In this document: positions 44,488 to 53,026 of the stretch, piece after piece
Layout: the number at the start of each line of letters is the position of its first letter
Numbering within the stretch: position 1 is the first letter of the stretch
NCBI RefSeq assembly: GCF_963674925.1
Contig: NZ_OY771648.1
Span: forward strand, 294,695 to 358,694
From: an uncultured Draconibacterium sp.
GTDB taxonomy: Bacteria > Bacteroidota > Bacteroidia > Bacteroidales > Prolixibacteraceae
Direction of reading: 5' to 3'
Length of the DNA: 64,000 nt
Notes under the pieces: model-generated
What the model saw: only the letters and a program-made list of their open reading frames with translations
What the model was told of the DNA's origin: nothing
Database searches by the model: none
Made by a program: the position numbers and the translations under genes

Positions 44488-45447
44488 ATGAAGGACATAA
44501 TAGCACCTATAGCAAGAGAAGAAATTTACGCTGAGCTAACGCCTGAAAAATTACTTCGCAAAACCAACAAAGGTGGTAACGAAATATATATTGTAACAGC
44601 ACACGACTCACCTGCAATTATGCACGAGCTGGGTCGTTTACGCGAAATCACTTTCAGGGATGCAGGTGGTGGCACCGGTAAAGAAACCGACATCGATGCA
44701 TACGACACCGCAAAAAATCCTTACAAGCAATTGATTGTTTGGGATCCGGATGCAAAAGAGATTTTAGGCGGTTACCGTTATGTGTTGTGCGCCGATGCGC
44801 CTCGCGACGAAGAAGGCAACATTAAACTGGCCACTTCGCGGGTTTTTCACTTTTCGAAAGAATTTGAAGAGAACTACCTGCCCTACACACTGGAGTTGGG
44901 TCGCTCGTTTGTTCAACCGGCTTATCAGTCGAGTAAAGCCGGAGCCAAAGCTCTTTTTGCACTCGACAACCTTTGGGACGGATTGGGAGCGCTTACCGTT
45001 GACCATCCGGAGATAAAATATTTCTTTGGAAAAATTACAATGTACGAGCACTTCCATAATGAAGCGCGTAACCTGATTCAGTATTTCTTTAAAAAATATT
45101 TCCGCGACAAGGAAAATCTTGTATACCCGTATAATCCTGTTGAATTCAACATCGACATGGATGCCATGAAGAAACTTTTTGTTGGCCCGGAATACAAGGA
45201 TGACTACAAAATTCTGGTACAAAACGTACGGACATTTGGCGAGAATATTCCTCCGCTGGTAAATGCCTACATGAACCTTTCACCATCGATGAAAACTTTT
45301 GGAACCATTAAAAACGAGGTGTTTGGAAACGTACTTGAAACCGGAATTATTTTAACAATCAAAGATATTTACGAGGTTAAAGTCGACCGTCACATTGAAA
45401 CTTACATAAAAGGTAAGGAAGATGATGAATGGCCAACGGTTGAATAA
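44488..45447 (+). CDS. glsB: GlsB-like amino-acid N-acyltransferase
   Basis: GNAT-fold enzyme of the OlsB/GlsB family that would attach a 3-hydroxy fatty acid to the amino group of an amino acid, the first step of glycine or ornithine lipid synthesis. Visible blocks: IMHELGRLREITFRDAGGGTG, GGYRYVL, LELGRSFVQPAYQSSKAGAKALFALDNLWDGLG and YFFGKITMYEHF. I use ATG 44488 (MKDIIAP) rather than the TTG ten codons upstream. It lies 168 bases after glsA and ends at a bidirectional terminator. Length is 319 residues. Confidence 0.85.
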   Translation: MKDIIAPIAREEIYAELTPEKLLRKTNKGGNEIYIVTAHDSPAIMHELGRLREITFRDAGGGTGKETDIDAYDTAKNPYKQLIVWDPDAKEILGGYRYVLCADAPRDEEGNIKLATSRVFHFSKEFEENYLPYTLELGRSFVQPAYQSSKAGAKALFALDNLWDGLGALTVDHPEIKYFFGKITMYEHFHNEARNLIQYFFKKYFRDKENLVYPYNPVEFNIDMDAMKKLFVGPEYKDDYKILVQNVRTFGENIPPLVNAYMNLSPSMKTFGTIKNEVFGNVLETGIILTIKDIYEVKVDRHIETYIKGKEDDEWPTVE

Positions 45448-45460
45448 AATATTTCTTACC

Positions 45461-45505
45461 AAAAAAAATGGCCCGATACTTTTTTAAGTACCGGGCCATT
45501 TTTTA
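45461..45505. terminator. Bidirectional terminator between glsB and the amidotransferase
   Basis: ATGGCCCG (45468-45475) pairs with CGGGCCAT (45492-45499), extended inside by TACTT/AGTA. An A-run precedes and a T-run follows, so it works on both strands. It serves two genes ending at 45447 and 45521. Confidence 0.88.
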
Positions 45506-45520
45506 TCTCTAAATCCATAT

Positions 45521-47419
45521 CTAGTAGGCTCTGGCGTCTTTTCCTTCAATATAATTAATGAATGATCCGTTAACCACCCGGTTTCCTCCAGGAGTTGGGT
45601 AATTACCTGTAAAGTACCAGTCGCCCAAATCGTTCGGACAAGCCTTGTGCAGATTTTCGATTGACTGATAAACAATCTCCACCTCCGCATTACAATCTTC
45701 CGGCTTAAGCAATTCAGCAATTTTTGCCGAAACCTCTTCAGCTGTAAATGGCTGATAAATTTCGCGCACGTAGTTTACCATTTCTTCTTTTGGCAAATTC
45801 TCCTGCTCTTTACATTTTTTATAAACCTGCTGAATCAGCGATTCTTTACCATGATCTTTCAACAATTCGATAGCCGCGTTAAAAGCAATAAATTTATCGA
45901 GACGCGCCATGTCGATTCCATAACAATCAGGATAACGAATTTGTGGTGCCGACGAAACAACAATGATCTTTTTCGGCTTCAGTCGGTCGAGTATTTTAAG
46001 GATACTCTTTTTCAAGGTTGTACCACGCACAATCGAATCGTCGATAATTACCAGCGTATCCTTGTCTTTCTGAATCACGCCATAGGTAACATCGTAAACG
46101 TGCGCTACCAAATCATCACGACTGGCATCGTCGGCGATAAAGGTGCGCAGCTTCACATCTTTAATGGCAATTTTCTCTACCCGCGGTTCAAACGATAGAA
46201 TTCGTTTTATATCCTTGTCGGATAATGAACCGTTCTTCTTTTGAATCTGATCGATTTTCCAATCTACCAAATGGCTGCGAACACCATCAACCAAACCATA
46301 AAAAGCGGTTTCTGCAGTGTTCGGGATATACGAGAATACGGTATTTTCGTAATCGTAATCAACAGCTTCCAAAACAATCGGAGTTAGTAAACGCCCCAGC
46401 TGCTTTCTTTCCTGGTAAATTGCCTTATCGCTACCACGCGAGAAATAAATTCGCTCGAACGAACAAGACTTTCTTTTATGAGGCACACGGATCATTTCTC
46501 TCGAAATCTTTCCGTTCTTTTTAACAATCAGTCCTTCGCCGGGGCCAATTTCCTGCACATCATCTTCCTGCAAATTCATTACAGTTTGAATTACAGGGCG
46601 CTCAGAAGCTACCACCACAATTTCATCGTCGGCATAATAATGTGCCGGACGAATACCCCACGGATCGCGAACTACGAATGCATCGCCATGCCCAATCAAT
46701 CCGGCCATAGCATAACCACCATCCCAGTCTTTCGACGCACGCTCCAGAATATTCTGGATATCGAGGTTTTGCTCAATCAACGGCGAAATCTCGTTATTAT
46801 CGTAGCCTTCGTTTTTATATTTTCTGAAAAGATATTGGTTTTCCTCATCAAGGAAATGACCAACTTTTTCGAGTGCAGTTACCGTATCGGTGTAAGCTTT
46901 TGGGTGCTGCCCCAGGTTAAGCAGAACATTAAAAAGCTCGTCGGTATTGGTAAGGTTAAAGTTACCCGCCAACACCAGGTTACGCGATTTCCAGTTGTTC
47001 TGGCGCATCACCGGATGCGTAAAATCGATGCTGTTTTTACCAAAAGTACCATAGCGTAGGTGCCCAAGGTAAAGCGTTCCGGCAAACGGAAAATTGTTTT
47101 CTGCCCATTCCGGGTCATTAATGTCGAAGTTGTTACGTTTTGCTTTTTTCAAAGGTTTGTTCACCTTATCAAAAACATCTTTTATTGGATTTGGCTCAAC
47201 CGAGCGGAACCGACTTATGTACGGATTTCCCGGATCGAGTTCTGATTTTACACAGCAAATTCCGGCGCCGTCCTGTCCGCGGTTATGCTGTTTTTCCATT
47301 AAAAGGTACAACTTATTCAGACCGTACTTCCAGGTACCATACTTTTTATGGTAGTAAGAAAGCGGTTTTAACAAACGAATTAAAGCAATGCCACACTCGT
47401 GTTTAATCTGGTCACTCAT
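45521..47419 (-). CDS. Class II amidophosphoribosyltransferase family protein (long form)
   Basis: PurF-like enzyme that would transfer glutamine-derived ammonia to PRPP, the first committed step of purine synthesis. The N-terminal glutaminase domain has its nucleophile Cys9 (KHECGIALI), which would need removal of eight residues to become N-terminal. QHNRGQDGAGI, GHLRYGT and NFNLTN follow. The C-terminal phosphoribosyltransferase domain has LVIIDDSIVRGTTLKKS. At 632 residues it is about 130 longer than usual PurF, with inserts at about 80-110 and a C-terminal extension (from about 530). It may be a paralogue rather than the main PurF. Its ATG lies inside the end of the SPOR gene (8-base overlap). 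Confidence 0.88.
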   Translation of the reverse strand: MSDQIKHECGIALIRLLKPLSYYHKKYGTWKYGLNKLYLLMEKQHNRGQDGAGICCVKSELDPGNPYISRFRSVEPNPIKDVFDKVNKPLKKAKRNNFDINDPEWAENNFPFAGTLYLGHLRYGTFGKNSIDFTHPVMRQNNWKSRNLVLAGNFNLTNTDELFNVLLNLGQHPKAYTDTVTALEKVGHFLDEENQYLFRKYKNEGYDNNEISPLIEQNLDIQNILERASKDWDGGYAMAGLIGHGDAFVVRDPWGIRPAHYYADDEIVVVASERPVIQTVMNLQEDDVQEIGPGEGLIVKKNGKISREMIRVPHKRKSCSFERIYFSRGSDKAIYQERKQLGRLLTPIVLEAVDYDYENTVFSYIPNTAETAFYGLVDGVRSHLVDWKIDQIQKKNGSLSDKDIKRILSFEPRVEKIAIKDVKLRTFIADDASRDDLVAHVYDVTYGVIQKDKDTLVIIDDSIVRGTTLKKSILKILDRLKPKKIIVVSSAPQIRYPDCYGIDMARLDKFIAFNAAIELLKDHGKESLIQQVYKKCKEQENLPKEEMVNYVREIYQPFTAEEVSAKIAELLKPEDCNAEVEIVYQSIENLHKACPNDLGDWYFTGNYPTPGGNRVVNGSFINYIEGKDARAY

Positions 47420-47876
47420 ACTGATTTTGTTTCAACAATGGAAATTCGATTACATCAGGAACAATAAAAGCTGCGGGATAATTTTTTTGAATTTGCTTAT
47501 ACAACTTCAAAGCCTCATTTTTCGTTCTAAAATCGCCTACACGAACCCGAAAGTTTGGTGCAATAAATTTTATATGAACGGGAAAATCCGGGTAGTTTGT
47601 CAGAAATTCAGTTTTTAGGTTAAGGGCTTGTTCTTTAGCGTCCAAACTAGAACTAAAAAAGATCTCAACCCTGTATCCATCCATCCCCTCTCTTTTTTGG
47701 TTCTTTTCAATATGCCATTTTAGCATTTTGTCGAGCCGCGCATCTCTATTCACCTCCAGCCGGTCTAAAATAGCAATGTTGCTTGTATCAGCAGGCATTT
47801 CTTCATAAAGATCAACTTGGGCGAACGAGAAATTTGTGGCCAACAGACCAACTAAAACCAGCAAAAAAGTCCTCAT
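47412..47876 (-). CDS. Secreted SPOR-domain protein
   Basis: Small exported protein. A signal peptide (MRTFLLVLVGLLATNFSFAQ) is followed by a linker and a C-terminal SPOR-like domain (GYRVEIFFSSSLDAKEQALNLKTEF, then IKFIAPNFRVRVGDFRTKNEALKLYKQIQKNYP). In other proteins this domain binds denuded septal peptidoglycan. I chose ATG 47874-47876: a TATATTTG box at 47899-47906 puts the transcript start below the longer Met at 47918. It overlaps the amidotransferase start by 8 bases, so the two are probably translated together, although a functional link is not obvious. Confidence 0.85.
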   Translation of the reverse strand: MRTFLLVLVGLLATNFSFAQVDLYEEMPADTSNIAILDRLEVNRDARLDKMLKWHIEKNQKREGMDGYRVEIFFSSSLDAKEQALNLKTEFLTNYPDFPVHIKFIAPNFRVRVGDFRTKNEALKLYKQIQKNYPAAFIVPDVIEFPLLKQNQYE

Positions 47877-47898
47877 TATTCCTTTTTTATTGAGTGGG

Positions 47899-47906
47899 CA
47901 AATATA
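47899..47906 (-). promoter_or_regulatory. Candidate -7 element of the SPOR-amidotransferase operon
   Basis: TATATTTG on the minus strand is an exact TAnnTTTG match. The transcript would start near 47893, leaving about 17 bases before ATG 47876, and this supports the shorter SPOR start. No -33 TTTG is visible at the normal distance. Confidence 0.55.
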
Positions 47907-48045
47907 ATTTAAAAACATCTAAAACACGAACGGTTTTTATCCACATAACATTGCCTTTAATCTTTAAGTAATATGAGAGCGACAAAACAAGGCTTTTGGC
48001 AGTTGATATTTTTATTGTGAGTCTTCCAGAATTTAAAACTTAGCC

Positions 48046-48053
48046 TAACTTTG
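48046..48053 (+). promoter_or_regulatory. Candidate -7 element of the AhpD-like gene
   Basis: TAACTTTG matches TAnnTTTG and lies 25 bases before the start codon. The -33 box is unclear. Confidence 0.5.
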
Positions 48054-48078
48054 TTGCCACAATAATAAAAATGACGTT

Positions 48079-48432
48079 ATGGGAAATCCAGTGGAAGAAT
48101 TTGGCAGCTACCGGGCAAAAATGAATGAAAAAATCCTGGCTTCGGACAACAAAGTGATGAAGCGCATTTTTAGTCTCGACACATTAACTTATAAGGAAGG
48201 TGCACTGGGTGCCAACGTAAAAGAAATGCTGGGGCTGGCAACATCGCTGGTGCTGCGTTGCGACGATTGCGTAAAATACCACCTCGAGAAATGCCACGAG
48301 CTAAATGTAACCACCGACGAAGTTTTTGAGGTTTTTAGCGTAGCTAATGTAGTTGGCGGAACCATTTGTATTCCGCACACCCGAAGAGCCGTTGAATACT
48401 GGGAAGAACTGAACAAATTAAAAAAAGATTAA
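48079..48432 (+). CDS. Carboxymuconolactone decarboxylase/AhpD-like protein
   Basis: Small helical protein of the AhpD superfamily. The redox motif CDDCVKYH (CxxC followed after two residues by His) is present, and GGTICIPHTRRAVEYW follows. In AhpD the two Cys carry electrons to peroxiredoxin. Many relatives have unknown substrates, so a peroxidase-linked role is plausible but not shown. No peroxiredoxin gene is adjacent. The protein has 117 residues and no signal. The next gene starts 48 bases downstream on the same strand. Confidence 0.88.
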   Translation: MGNPVEEFGSYRAKMNEKILASDNKVMKRIFSLDTLTYKEGALGANVKEMLGLATSLVLRCDDCVKYHLEKCHELNVTTDEVFEVFSVANVVGGTICIPHTRRAVEYWEELNKLKKD

Positions 48433-48480
48433 ACATTTTGGGATATAATTGTTATTATTAAAATCTAAAAGAGTTAAACT

Positions 48481-48801
48481 ATGAGTAAAATATTTGCGAT
48501 TACATCCTCGGGCAAAACAGAAAAGTCATTTCTCGACCTGCGTTTTGGAAAGTGTGAATACATTGTACTGTTTGATGTGGATAAAAACCAGTATTCCATC
48601 GAGGAGAATAAATTTATTGAAGAATCGCACAGTGGAATTAAATTAGTTGATTTTTTAAAAGAGCAGGGAGTAACCACCATTGTAACCGGTGAAGTTGGGC
48701 CAATGGTTAGTGAGCGTTTAGAAAAAGAAAAACTACAATTAGTGCTTTTGCACGAAGAGCGCATCCGTGTTGACGAAATTATGGACCGAATTGAAAGCTA
48801 A
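48481..48801 (+). CDS. NifX/NifB-like dinitrogenase iron-molybdenum cofactor domain protein
   Basis: Small cytoplasmic protein of the Nif-cofactor-binding fold (106 residues). Seen: a beta start (KIFAITSSGKTEKSFLDLRFGKCEYIVLFD), HSGIKLVDFLKEQGVTTIVTGEVGPM and LQLVLL. In nitrogen fixers this domain carries cofactor precursors. Here no nif genes are nearby, so it probably belongs to the widespread group with other metal or redox roles. It follows the AhpD-like gene and may share its transcript. Its last 4 bases overlap the yjjX-type gene tail to tail. Confidence 0.88.
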   Translation: MSKIFAITSSGKTEKSFLDLRFGKCEYIVLFDVDKNQYSIEENKFIEESHSGIKLVDFLKEQGVTTIVTGEVGPMVSERLEKEKLQLVLLHEERIRVDEIMDRIES

Positions 48802-49316
48802 TATAAACCGGGGTTTAAAAATGGCACCAACGCCAGCTGTACCGCCTGTTTGTAAAGGGCGGTCCGGTTAATTTTATTCCCCGTTAACAACCCCACTGCA
48901 CCGGTTTTTTGTTTCGAGTTTTCTTGTTTAAACAAAATATCGTTGGCCTCGCCCAACTCATAACCTTCGGCAATTAACGCTGCCACCTTACGCGGCAACT
49001 GAAAACTTGTTGTTCGTGCCTTACCGGTTTTTTCTCCCGATGTGATAACGATCCAGGCAAAAGCTTCAACTTCCGAACAATTCACCGAAAGTCCACCTTC
49101 AATACCCACCCAATAGTCGGCATCACTAAATTCTTTTCGGGCATTCTCTACACGGTTTAACGCCCCTTTTAAAGTTTCCTCATCGCTTTTTGGCTGATCC
49201 GAAACACCCGACTCAACCGAAACACCCTGCACTTCAACACCTTCAAAATAGGTACTAAATCCTGCATCGGTGGCATTTATCTTTACCGGATTTTTTGAGG
49301 CTACAACTATCTTCAT
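48798..49316 (-). CDS. yjjX: DUF84 inosine/xanthosine triphosphatase
   Basis: House-cleaning NTPase that hydrolyses ITP and XTP and so keeps deaminated purines out of nucleic acids. Hallmarks: VVASKNPVKINAT at the N-terminus, SDQPKSDEETLKGALNRVENAR, YWVGIEGGLSV, and FQLPRKVAALI. I use the ATG at 49314-49316 (MKIVVASKN), since the longer frame adds MNIYQSKKIKQ without homology. It has 172 residues. It ends inside the last 4 bases of the NifX-like gene on the other strand. Confidence 0.9.
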   Translation of the reverse strand: MKIVVASKNPVKINATDAGFSTYFEGVEVQGVSVESGVSDQPKSDEETLKGALNRVENARKEFSDADYWVGIEGGLSVNCSEVEAFAWIVITSGEKTGKARTTSFQLPRKVAALIAEGYELGEANDILFKQENSKQKTGAVGLLTGNKINRTALYKQAVQLALVPFLNPGLY

Positions 49317-49382
49317 CTGTTTGATTTTTTTTGATTGATAAATATTCAAAAAACTTAAATACGTTCAGGAACTCACATAAAT

Positions 49383-49390
49383 TAACTTTG
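49383..49390 (+). promoter_or_regulatory. Candidate -7 element of the first GNAT gene
   Basis: TAACTTTG matches TAnnTTTG, 56 bases before the start. No -33 TTTG is seen at the usual distance. Confidence 0.45.
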
Positions 49391-49446
49391 GCGAAAATTA
49401 ATGATTTCCGTGGAATTACTATTTTCGTTGTTTTCAAACTCAAAAC

Positions 49447-49893
49447 ATGATAATACGACAAGCAACTTTAAAAGACCACAAAACTTTAGTAGAATTTCAG
49501 TTGGCAATGGCGCACGAAACAGAGGGCATCGAACTGCACGCACCAACAGTAGAGAAAGGTGTTGAAGCCGTTTTAAACGACAGCAACAAAGGCCACTATT
49601 ACGTTGCCGAAATTAACGGACAGGTAGTAAGTTCGCTGCTAACCACTTTCGAATGGAGCGACTGGCGCAACGGAACAATTTTGTGGATACAATCGGTTTA
49701 TGTGAAGTCCGATTTCAGACGAAAAGGTGTTTACCGCAAAATGTATGCACACATTAAAGATATGGTAATGGAAGCCGACAACCTTAACGGAATTCGCCTT
49801 TACGCCGACAAAACAAATGTGGCAGCACAAAAAACATACGAAAATCTGGGAATGAACCAGGACCACTATGTTACGTTTGAATGGATGAAGTAG
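49447..49893 (+). CDS. GNAT family N-acetyltransferase
   Basis: Single GNAT domain of 148 residues. The acetyl-CoA-binding motif A is VKSDFRRKGVYRKMYAHI (V-x-x-x-x-R-x-x-G-V variant). Motif B is the C-terminal AQKTYENLGM. The substrate is unknown. It lies 39 bases before the ATP-binding-like protein gene and may be co-transcribed with it. Confidence 0.9.
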   Translation: MIIRQATLKDHKTLVEFQLAMAHETEGIELHAPTVEKGVEAVLNDSNKGHYYVAEINGQVVSSLLTTFEWSDWRNGTILWIQSVYVKSDFRRKGVYRKMYAHIKDMVMEADNLNGIRLYADKTNVAAQKTYENLGMNQDHYVTFEWMK

Positions 49894-49932
49894 TGTTTAG
49901 TTTTTATTGAATGGCCCAAAAACAATTAACGC

Positions 49933-50595
49933 ATGAGCAGTTATATCTATAAACTTATTGCAGAGGGAGAGCATCAGCAGCAGGATTTTAAGTTTTGTAT
50001 TAACGACTCGAAAAAAATTGCCAAATCGCTGGTGGCCTTTGCCAACACCGATGGCGGGCGTTTGCTTATTGGCGTAAAAGACAATGGCAAAATTGCCGGC
50101 ATTAGCAGCGACGAAGAATTCTACATGATTGAATCGGCGGCAAAAATATACAGCAAACCTCAAATTGATTTCACTACAAAACAATGGACAATCGAGGGCA
50201 AAACAGTTTTGGAAATCGGAATTGAAGCCAGCGATAAAAAACCACATTTTGCGAAAGACGAAAACGGGAAATGGCTGGCCTACATCCGCCAGAAAGACGA
50301 AAATATATTGGCCCACAAAATACAGATCGAAGTGTGGCGAAAGGAAAAAAGTTCGAAAGGCGTTTACTTAAGCTACTCCGACGACGAGCGTTTTCTGATC
50401 GACTACTTACGAAAAAATGAATCCATCACCTTTTCAAAATTTATACGACAAGCACATTTATCGCGCAAAAAAGCGGAAGAAATACTAAGCAATTTTGTGA
50501 TAATCGACATTATAAAAATGAATACCACGCTTGATGGAACTTATTTTACGCTGAATACCGAGTTTGATAAAGAAGAAATTGAAAAGTTCAGCTGA
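49933..50595 (+). CDS. AlbA_2/Schlafen-like putative DNA-binding protein
   Basis: Contains an AlbA_2 (formerly AAA_4) domain at about 10-130: EGEHQQQDFKF, KKIAKSLVAFANTDGGRLLIGVKDNGKIAGI. The family is annotated as putative ATP- or DNA-binding and occurs in regulators. The C-terminal 80 residues look like a winged-helix domain (FLIDYLRKNESITFSKFIRQAHLSRKKAEEILSNFV). The target is unknown. It follows the GNAT gene closely on the same strand. Confidence 0.86.
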   Translation: MSSYIYKLIAEGEHQQQDFKFCINDSKKIAKSLVAFANTDGGRLLIGVKDNGKIAGISSDEEFYMIESAAKIYSKPQIDFTTKQWTIEGKTVLEIGIEASDKKPHFAKDENGKWLAYIRQKDENILAHKIQIEVWRKEKSSKGVYLSYSDDERFLIDYLRKNESITFSKFIRQAHLSRKKAEEILSNFVIIDIIKMNTTLDGTYFTLNTEFDKEEIEKFS

Positions 50596-50686
50596 CTTTA
50601 CAAAACTATTCACAGTTTTTTATTGTTAATTTAAAGTTCAATAATCAAAATGCTATATTTTTACAGCTACTAAATAAAGAAAAGAC

Positions 50687-51841
50687 ATGTCACAAAAATT
50701 ATTTTTATTATTTGCCTTTTGTGCCCTCACTTTCGGGACATTTGCGCAAGATGCATATTTGAATGCAGAATCAGAAGATACAGATAAGATCTACCAGGGC
50801 AGCGACCCATACAAGGTAAAAATGTATCCCCAAAAGTTTAAGGCCGAGAAACCAAAAAACATTATTTTCCTTATTGGCGACGGTATGGGAGTAAGCCAGG
50901 TTTTCTCCGGAATTACAGCTAACCGGGGACATCTGTTTATTGAAAATCTCCGTCACATTGGTTTTTCAAAAACCCAATCGGCCGACAATTACATTACCGA
51001 TTCTGCAGCCGGCGGAACAGCCCTGTCATGCGGAGTAAAAACATACAACGGTGCTATTGGCGTTGATACTGACACCGCTAAAGTAAAATCAATACTTGAG
51101 GAAGCCGAAGCTAAAGGTTTGGCTACAGGACTGGTTTCAACATCGGCAATTACACACGCCACTCCGGCATCGTTTATTGCGCATCAGCCCAGCAGGAATA
51201 TGTACGAAGCCATCGCTGCAGATTTCCTGAACACCGATATCGACGTGTTTATCGGCGGAGGAAACGATCATTTTACAAAACGTAAAGACGGTCGTAACCT
51301 GGCAAACGAATTAAAGGAAAAAGGCTACACTGTTGAAACCGACATTAAAAAAATAGCCAAAGTTAAAAGTGGTAAACTGGCCGGTTTAACTGCCGGAGTT
51401 CACAACGGCAGAATGGAGGAGCGTGGCGATATGTTGCCTGTTGCAACATCTACAGCACTTAACATTCTCGACAATAACGACAAAGGATTCTTCCTGATGG
51501 TTGAAGGTTCACAAATCGACTGGGGTGGACACGCCAGCAGTACCGTTTACATTGTGGAAGACATGCTTGATTTTGACCAGACCATTGGCAAAGCACTTGA
51601 GTTTGCAGCAAAAGACGGCGAAACACTGGTATTGGTTACTGCCGACCACGAAACCGGAGGAATGGCTCTGACAGGTGGCGACATGAGCAAAGGAATTGTA
51701 AAAGCCGACTACCCAACAACCGGACACTCGGCGGTTATGGTGCCGGTATTTGCCTATGGCCCGGGTGCCGAAGAATTTATAGGTATTATGGAAAACACCG
51801 ACATTCACCACAAAATGAAAAAGCTACTACTTGGCAAATAG
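50687..51841 (+). CDS. Exported alkaline phosphatase (PhoA family)
   Basis: Periplasmic phosphomonoesterase. A signal peptide ends near FGTFAQ. The metal site starts with NIIFLIGDGMGV. The nucleophile is Ser106 in TDSAAGGTA. HATPASFIAHQPSR, EGSQIDWGGHA and TADHETGGMAL supply further metal ligands, and a C-terminal TTGHSA is present. All hallmark residues are there. The length is 384 residues. It is followed by a strong terminator. It is probably used to recover phosphate, but no Pho-type box is recognisable. Confidence 0.95.
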   Translation: MSQKLFLLFAFCALTFGTFAQDAYLNAESEDTDKIYQGSDPYKVKMYPQKFKAEKPKNIIFLIGDGMGVSQVFSGITANRGHLFIENLRHIGFSKTQSADNYITDSAAGGTALSCGVKTYNGAIGVDTDTAKVKSILEEAEAKGLATGLVSTSAITHATPASFIAHQPSRNMYEAIAADFLNTDIDVFIGGGNDHFTKRKDGRNLANELKEKGYTVETDIKKIAKVKSGKLAGLTAGVHNGRMEERGDMLPVATSTALNILDNNDKGFFLMVEGSQIDWGGHASSTVYIVEDMLDFDQTIGKALEFAAKDGETLVLVTADHETGGMALTGGDMSKGIVKADYPTTGHSAVMVPVFAYGPGAEEFIGIMENTDIHHKMKKLLLGK

Positions 51842-51851
51842 GAAGTACCTT

Positions 51852-51910
51852 ATATTTCATAAAACCGGCATTGACAAATCAAGTTCAATGCCGGTTTTTT
51901 TATGAAATAT
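51852..51910. terminator. Bidirectional terminator with unusually long stem
   Basis: AAACCGGCATTGA (51862-51874) pairs with TCAATGCCGGTTT (51885-51897), followed by a T-run. The pairing continues outside with ATATTTCATA (51852-51861) against TATGAAATAT (51901-51910), broken by 3 extra T. A total of 23 base pairs makes it longer than the other terminators in the window. Confidence 0.82.
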
Positions 51911-51949
51911 CAGCATTGTTTACTATTTTGCCGCTTCAAAACTAATCAT

Positions 51950-52897
51950 ATGAAAGAAGCACTGGAAGTTCTCGACAATGTCAGGCTCAATTTTTCTCCA
52001 ACAGGTTTATTAGCCCTTAATATCACCATTGCATTTATAATGTTTGGCGTTGCTCTCGACATTAAAATCGAGCATTTCAAACAACTTATAATGCGCCCGA
52101 AATCGGTTATTGTTGGTGTTTTTTCGCAATTTGTGCTTCTTCCGGCGGTAACTTTTTTGTTTGTTATATTGCTTAATCCTACGCCAACCGTAGCACTTGG
52201 CATGTTGTTAATTGCATCATGCCCGGGTGGTAATATCTCAAATTTTATGAGTGCCCTGGCAAAAGGCAACCTCGCACTATCGGTGAGTCTAACTGCCATT
52301 GCAACGATTTCGGCCACTTTTATGACCCCTATAAACTTTGCATTTTGGGGCGATCTGTTTATTCGCTTTTACAACAACCAGGGCGCGGGAGACTATCTTG
52401 TTCCCATAAAAATCGATTTCTTCCAGATGGTGCAAACCGTAGTAATATTGTTGGGTATTCCGGTTATTGCCGGATTGCTGATCGCACAGTATTTTCCGGT
52501 GTTAACGCATAGAATTAAGAAACCCATTCGCAAAATTTCAATTGTTATTTTTATCGGTTTTGTAATCGCTTTGCTAAGCGCCAACTTCGAACATTTCATG
52601 AAGTTTATACACCTGGTATTTCTTATTGTACTGGTTCATAACGGCCTGGCACTTTTGGCCGGTTTCAGCATTAGCAGCATTTTCCGCCTACCAAGAATTG
52701 ACAAACGAACGATTACAATAGAAACCGGCATCCAAAATTCCGGTCTAGCGCTGGTACTCATGTTTAATCCCAAAATATTCCCTCCCGAACTGGAGCTTGG
52801 CGGCATGACAATTATTGCAGCCTGGTGGGGCGTTTGGCATATTTTAAGTGGATTTGCCGTATCTTCGTTTATGGCACGTTTTAAATTAACCAGATAA
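51950..52897 (+). CDS. Bile acid:sodium symporter family (BASS) transporter
   Basis: Inner-membrane transporter with about 10 helices in 315 residues. Family segments are FIMFGVALDIKIEHFKQL, ASCPGGNISNFMSALAKGNLALSVSLTAI (with the Na-site region), and ETGIQNSGLALVLMF. Bacterial members move bile acids, pantoate or other organic anions with Na+, and the substrate here is unknown. I start at ATG 51950: the longer frame begins inside the terminator stem at 51902, so it is not a plausible start. Confidence 0.9.
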   Translation: MKEALEVLDNVRLNFSPTGLLALNITIAFIMFGVALDIKIEHFKQLIMRPKSVIVGVFSQFVLLPAVTFLFVILLNPTPTVALGMLLIASCPGGNISNFMSALAKGNLALSVSLTAIATISATFMTPINFAFWGDLFIRFYNNQGAGDYLVPIKIDFFQMVQTVVILLGIPVIAGLLIAQYFPVLTHRIKKPIRKISIVIFIGFVIALLSANFEHFMKFIHLVFLIVLVHNGLALLAGFSISSIFRLPRIDKRTITIETGIQNSGLALVLMFNPKIFPPELELGGMTIIAAWWGVWHILSGFAVSSFMARFKLTR

Positions 52898-53026
52898 TTA
52901 GTTTTAAGAAATGAAACGACCACGGTTAAATTCTTAACACATAAATAGAAATATTAAAATCATGAACATTCCCTGTCTGCCAAAAGCAGGCATCTTATAA
53001 CATAGAGAACAAACAATTTTGATAAG

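Noticed and set aside
48481..48801. Nitrogen fixation role for the NifX-like protein
   Set aside because: No nif genes lie around it, and this domain is common in organisms that do not fix nitrogen.
51902..51949. ATG 51902 as start of the BASS transporter
   Set aside because: It lies in the arm of the preceding terminator, and the added residues do not belong to the family.
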